A stretch of DNA of 14,514 bases, from the NCBI GenBank assembly GCA_023246995.1, contig JAHFHI010000002.1, forward strand, positions 1 through 14,514, given 5' to 3'. Shown here one piece after another: positions 12,504 to 14,514 of this stretch. This DNA comes from Candidatus Omnitrophota bacterium. Lineage in GTDB: Bacteria > Omnitrophota > Omnitrophia > Omnitrophales > Aquincolibacteriaceae. The notes under the pieces were generated by a model. That model ran no database searches. It was not told where the DNA came from and worked only from the letters and a program-made list of their open reading frames with translations. Positions within the stretch are counted from its first letter, which is position 1; each line of letters opens with the position of its first letter. The position numbers and the translations under genes are program-made.

Positions 12504-13586
12504 TCAGATGTTGAAAAAGAATTCCGGGATGGCCACGATGTATTTGAGATTAAACGCCCAGCGCAGATACATCTTGATCGGAAGCGAGAACATCGTCAGG
12601 AAAAGAATCATATAAATGACGTATCGCGTCGCGCCAAGACTTTCATAATATTTCTTAAAAACCGTTCGCCTAAGAAGCGTGACCGGAAGCCAAAAATAGA
12701 GGGTAAGCAGGATAAAGCCCGGCATCTCGCGCAGATACCAAGCCTTGGGAAGCCCCATTCCGAGCGTTTTGACAAACACATAATCGGAAAGATTCACGTT
12801 CATCAGCGGGACCAGTTTATGCACGTCCCATGTCTCGAAAGGTCCGAAAAAGTTCCAATTCGGGCCGCGAAGAAAAGTCCCGATGATGATGAGAAGTACC
12901 CACAGGATCCAAAACCCGAAAAGAAACAGGATGATGCCCCGGCGCCTTTCCTTGAAAGAGTAAAACCCGGAGGTTTTGGGGTCATTGTCAATATAGGGGA
13001 TGGCGCAAAGTCCGAGGATAATAAAGGTCGGCAAAAGCACCCCTGCGATCCAGGGGTCATAATAGACAAGCATTTCCTGAAGACCCAGAAAGTACCACGG
13101 GGCTTTGGAGGGGTTCGGGGAAATACTTGGGTTGGCTGTGTCCTCAAGGGGCGCTTTTAAAAAGATGGACCAGAGCACTAAAATGATCGAGTAAAAAAGC
13201 GCGGCGACAAACTCAATATAGATCAGGTAAGGGAAAACCATCACTTTTTCTTCGGCTTCCGCCTTTTCAAGCGTCGGCTGTCCGGCCGCGATCCGCTTGT
13301 CGTTTTCAACGGCCTTGCGGAGCGCAAACCAGGTGAAGTAACCGAAGATGAAAAGCATCCCGACAATCGGAACGTTATCGGGGGTCGTTACAATGGTGCG
13401 AAAATGCTCATCGGTCAGGCCCACGCCAAAAAAACCAAGGGTCAGAAATGCCAGCACAAGCGCTGCCGGGGTCGAGACAAAGAAAGCCGGAAAGGCCATC
13501 ATCAGCGCAAAAAGCGCAACCGCGGCCGAGAAAATAGAGGTTGGGTTGCAGAACGCGTTGACCCCGTGCTTGAAGGCTTCGATCAT
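12504..13586 (-). CDS. Cytochrome b C-terminal subunit (subunit IV-like) with N- and C-terminal extensions
   Basis: The 360-residue membrane protein carries the C-terminal part of cytochrome b, encoded separately. The core (about 115-240) contains [21 protein letters not shown], the ef-loop quinol-site motif as [13 protein letters not shown] (161-173) and further helices. Where bc1 and b6f complexes have PEWY, this protein has APWY (162-165), so the glutamate is absent, as in some low-potential complexes. Compared with the 160-residue subunit IV of b6f, it has an added N-terminal region (1-110) with two or three helices and a charged loop, and an added C-terminal region (about 245-360) with two more helices. 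The ATG at 13586 overlaps the stop of the b6-like gene (ATGA). It forms the quinol-oxidation site together with the b6-like subunit and the Rieske protein. Confidence 0.93.
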   Translation of the reverse strand: MIEAFKHGVNAFCNPTSIFSAAVALFALMMAFPAFFVSTPAALVLAFLTLGFFGVGLTDEHFRTIVTTPDNVPIVGMLFIFGYFTWFALRKAVENDKRIAAGQPTLEKAEAEEKVMVFPYLIYIEFVAALFYSIILVLWSIFLKAPLEDTANPSISPNPSKAPWYFLGLQEMLVYYDPWIAGVLLPTFIILGLCAIPYIDNDPKTSGFYSFKERRRGIILFLFGFWILWVLLIIIGTFLRGPNWNFFGPFETWDVHKLVPLMNVNLSDYVFVKTLGMGLPKAWYLREMPGFILLTLYFWLPVTLLRRTVFKKYYESLGATRYVIYMILFLTMFSLPIKMYLRWAFNLKYIVAIPEFFFNI

Positions 13587-14410
13587 AGCGGCGCGCTGAT
13601 GCCCCCGTCCTTACGGATCCGCCAGAAGTGCACCGCCATCAGGAGAACCACCACCGTCGGAATGGCTACGCAGTGAAGAATATAAAACCTAAGCAGCGTG
13701 GCCGCACCCACGAAATTGCCTCCGAGAAGCGCGAAGCGCACATCGCTTCCCGAATGAATCAGCTGAATATCCCCGAGCTTTAACAGAGAAGCTCCCGGAC
13801 CCTCATGCCCGAGAAAAGGCGTGGCGCGGGCCATGTTGCTTCCCACCGTAATGGCCCAGATCGCGAGTTGATCCCAGGGCAGAAGATAGCCGGTGAAGCT
13901 AAGCAGCATGGTGAGGACCAGCAAAATCACCCCGATCACCCAATTGAATTCCCGGGGCGGCTTGTAGGATCCGGTCATAAAAACCCGGAACATATGCAGC
14001 CATACCGTGATGATCATGGCATGAGCGCCCCAGCGGTGCAGCTCGCGCATGATGCCGAAGGGCACGTGCTCGCGCATGGCCACGATATCGTTATAGGCGT
14101 ATTCCACCGTGGGCCTGTAGTAAAACATGAGCAGGATGCCGCTTACCACAAGCGTCAAAAAGACGAAAAATGAGAGCCCCCCCGCGCACCAGGTAAAACC
14201 GAAACGCGCGCCGGATTTTCGGACTTTTACGGGATGGAGGTGAAAAAAAACGTTGGTTAGAACCGTCAGGGCCCGGTCGCGGTCGTCGTCCGCGTAACCA
14301 TGGCGGAAAACAGACTTTCCGACCTGCGTCTTCAGGCGGAAATCCTTGAAACTGAATTCGGGAAACTTAAAGGAAAACTTTTTTTTAGGCTGCTCTTCTT
14401 GGCCGGGCAT
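13583..14410 (-). CDS. Cytochrome b N-terminal subunit, b6-type
   Basis: The 275-residue diheme membrane subunit of the quinol:cytochrome c oxidoreductase. The four haem-ligand histidines are H125 and H139 (13 between) and H246 and H261 (14 between); the 14-residue gap is the b6f spacing rather than the 13 of bc1. Other b6 hallmarks are [15 protein letters not shown] (95-109), [16 protein letters not shown] and [14 protein letters not shown]75 in TWCAGG lies exactly 21 residues before FYYRPTV, the position of the cysteine that binds the extra haem cn/ci in b6. An unusual basic N-terminal extension (about 1-65) precedes the first helix. An AAGGGA ribosome binding site lies just before the ATG, 10 bases after the stop of the upstream Rieske-like fragment. 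Confidence 0.96.
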   Translation of the reverse strand: MPGQEEQPKKKFSFKFPEFSFKDFRLKTQVGKSVFRHGYADDDRDRALTVLTNVFFHLHPVKVRKSGARFGFTWCAGGLSFFVFLTLVVSGILLMFYYRPTVEYAYNDIVAMREHVPFGIMRELHRWGAHAMIITVWLHMFRVFMTGSYKPPREFNWVIGVILLVLTMLLSFTGYLLPWDQLAIWAITVGSNMARATPFLGHEGPGASLLKLGDIQLIHSGSDVRFALLGGNFVGAATLLRFYILHCVAIPTVVVLLMAVHFWRIRKDGGISAPL

Positions 14411-14420
14411 CGGATCCCTT

Positions 14421-14514
14421 CTAAAGGGTTAGAAAACTTTCCGGGTCATTCCACTCACCCTTTTCTTGTTGAAATTTTTTACTTTTGTCGATCGAAATCT
14501 GGCCGTCGTCGGCA
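14421..14514 (-). CDS. C-terminal end of a probable Rieske iron-sulfur protein (partial)
   Basis: The last 31 codons of a minus-strand gene, ending with TAG at 14421-14423, 10 bases before the cytochrome b gene. The visible peptide starts [11 protein letters not shown] and ends with [11 protein letters not shown], the type of C-terminus seen in Rieske proteins of bc complexes: a final beta strand with DG-x-I-x-VDKS, then a WxDPxxFL tail. The [2Fe-2S] ligand boxes lie outside the window, so the assignment rests on this short piece and on gene order (Rieske, cytochrome b, cytochrome c). Confidence 0.65.
   Translation of the reverse strand, partial: ADDGQISIDKSKKFQQEKGEWNDPESFLTL

Noticed and set aside
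1..14514. CRISPR arrays, tRNA or rRNA genes, insertion sequences, riboswitches
   Set aside because: I looked on both strands and saw no regular direct repeats, cloverleaf-like segments, transposase frames or long structured leaders that would support any of these.

Overview
The window comes from a bacterium with a respiratory chain that handles oxygen, or at least high-potential acceptors. GC content looks moderate (roughly 50-55%, judged by eye). Gene order and protein style (a multihaem cytochrome bc complex, and ctaA-ctaB-ABC-SCO-DUF420 clustering) suggest an uncultivated or deep-branching Gram-negative-type lineage such as Omnitrophota, Planctomycetes/Verrucomicrobia relatives, Acidobacteria or NC10. 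I cannot fix the phylum from sequence alone. Nearly every base is coding, and all genes but one are transcribed leftward (minus strand). I saw no tRNA, rRNA, CRISPR array, insertion sequence or attachment site, and no non-coding stretch longer than 300 bases.

Right part (about 9649-14514, minus): a cytochrome bc (quinol:cytochrome c oxidoreductase) operon. It runs from the last codons of a probable Rieske protein at the window edge, through a b6-type cytochrome b N-terminal subunit that keeps the cysteine used for haem cn/ci, and a separate, enlarged subunit-IV-like protein with APWY instead of PEWY, to a 949-residue membrane-anchored octahaem cytochrome c with a long coiled-coil stalk. Next comes a separate gene with its own promoter for a secreted cupredoxin-like protein (8805-9512), followed by a strong hairpin.

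Middle part (2604-8634, minus): a nine-gene operon with overlaps or gaps of a few bases. It encodes haem A synthase (CtaA), haem O synthase (CtaB), an ABC-2 ATPase and permease, an SCO copper chaperone, a DUF420/CtaM-like oxidase assembly protein, an unnamed repeat-containing membrane protein, a HugZ-like PPOX protein and a 60-residue membrane protein. This is an assembly line for a haem-copper oxidase; the oxidase subunits themselves are not in the window. Electrons would pass from quinol through the bc complex to a periplasmic carrier and on to that oxidase.

Left part: a dicluster ferredoxin gene (minus) converges on the only plus-strand gene, a shorter paralogue of the operon's unnamed membrane protein. 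These two genes share an almost identical promoter-to-start layout, and both look leaderless. At the far left is leucyl aminopeptidase pepA, cut by the window edge.

The least-described content is the unnamed membrane family (196 and 260 residues, built from a repeated two-helix unit plus a conserved soluble tail), the stalked octahaem cytochrome within a b6-like complex, and the shared leaderless promoter architecture.
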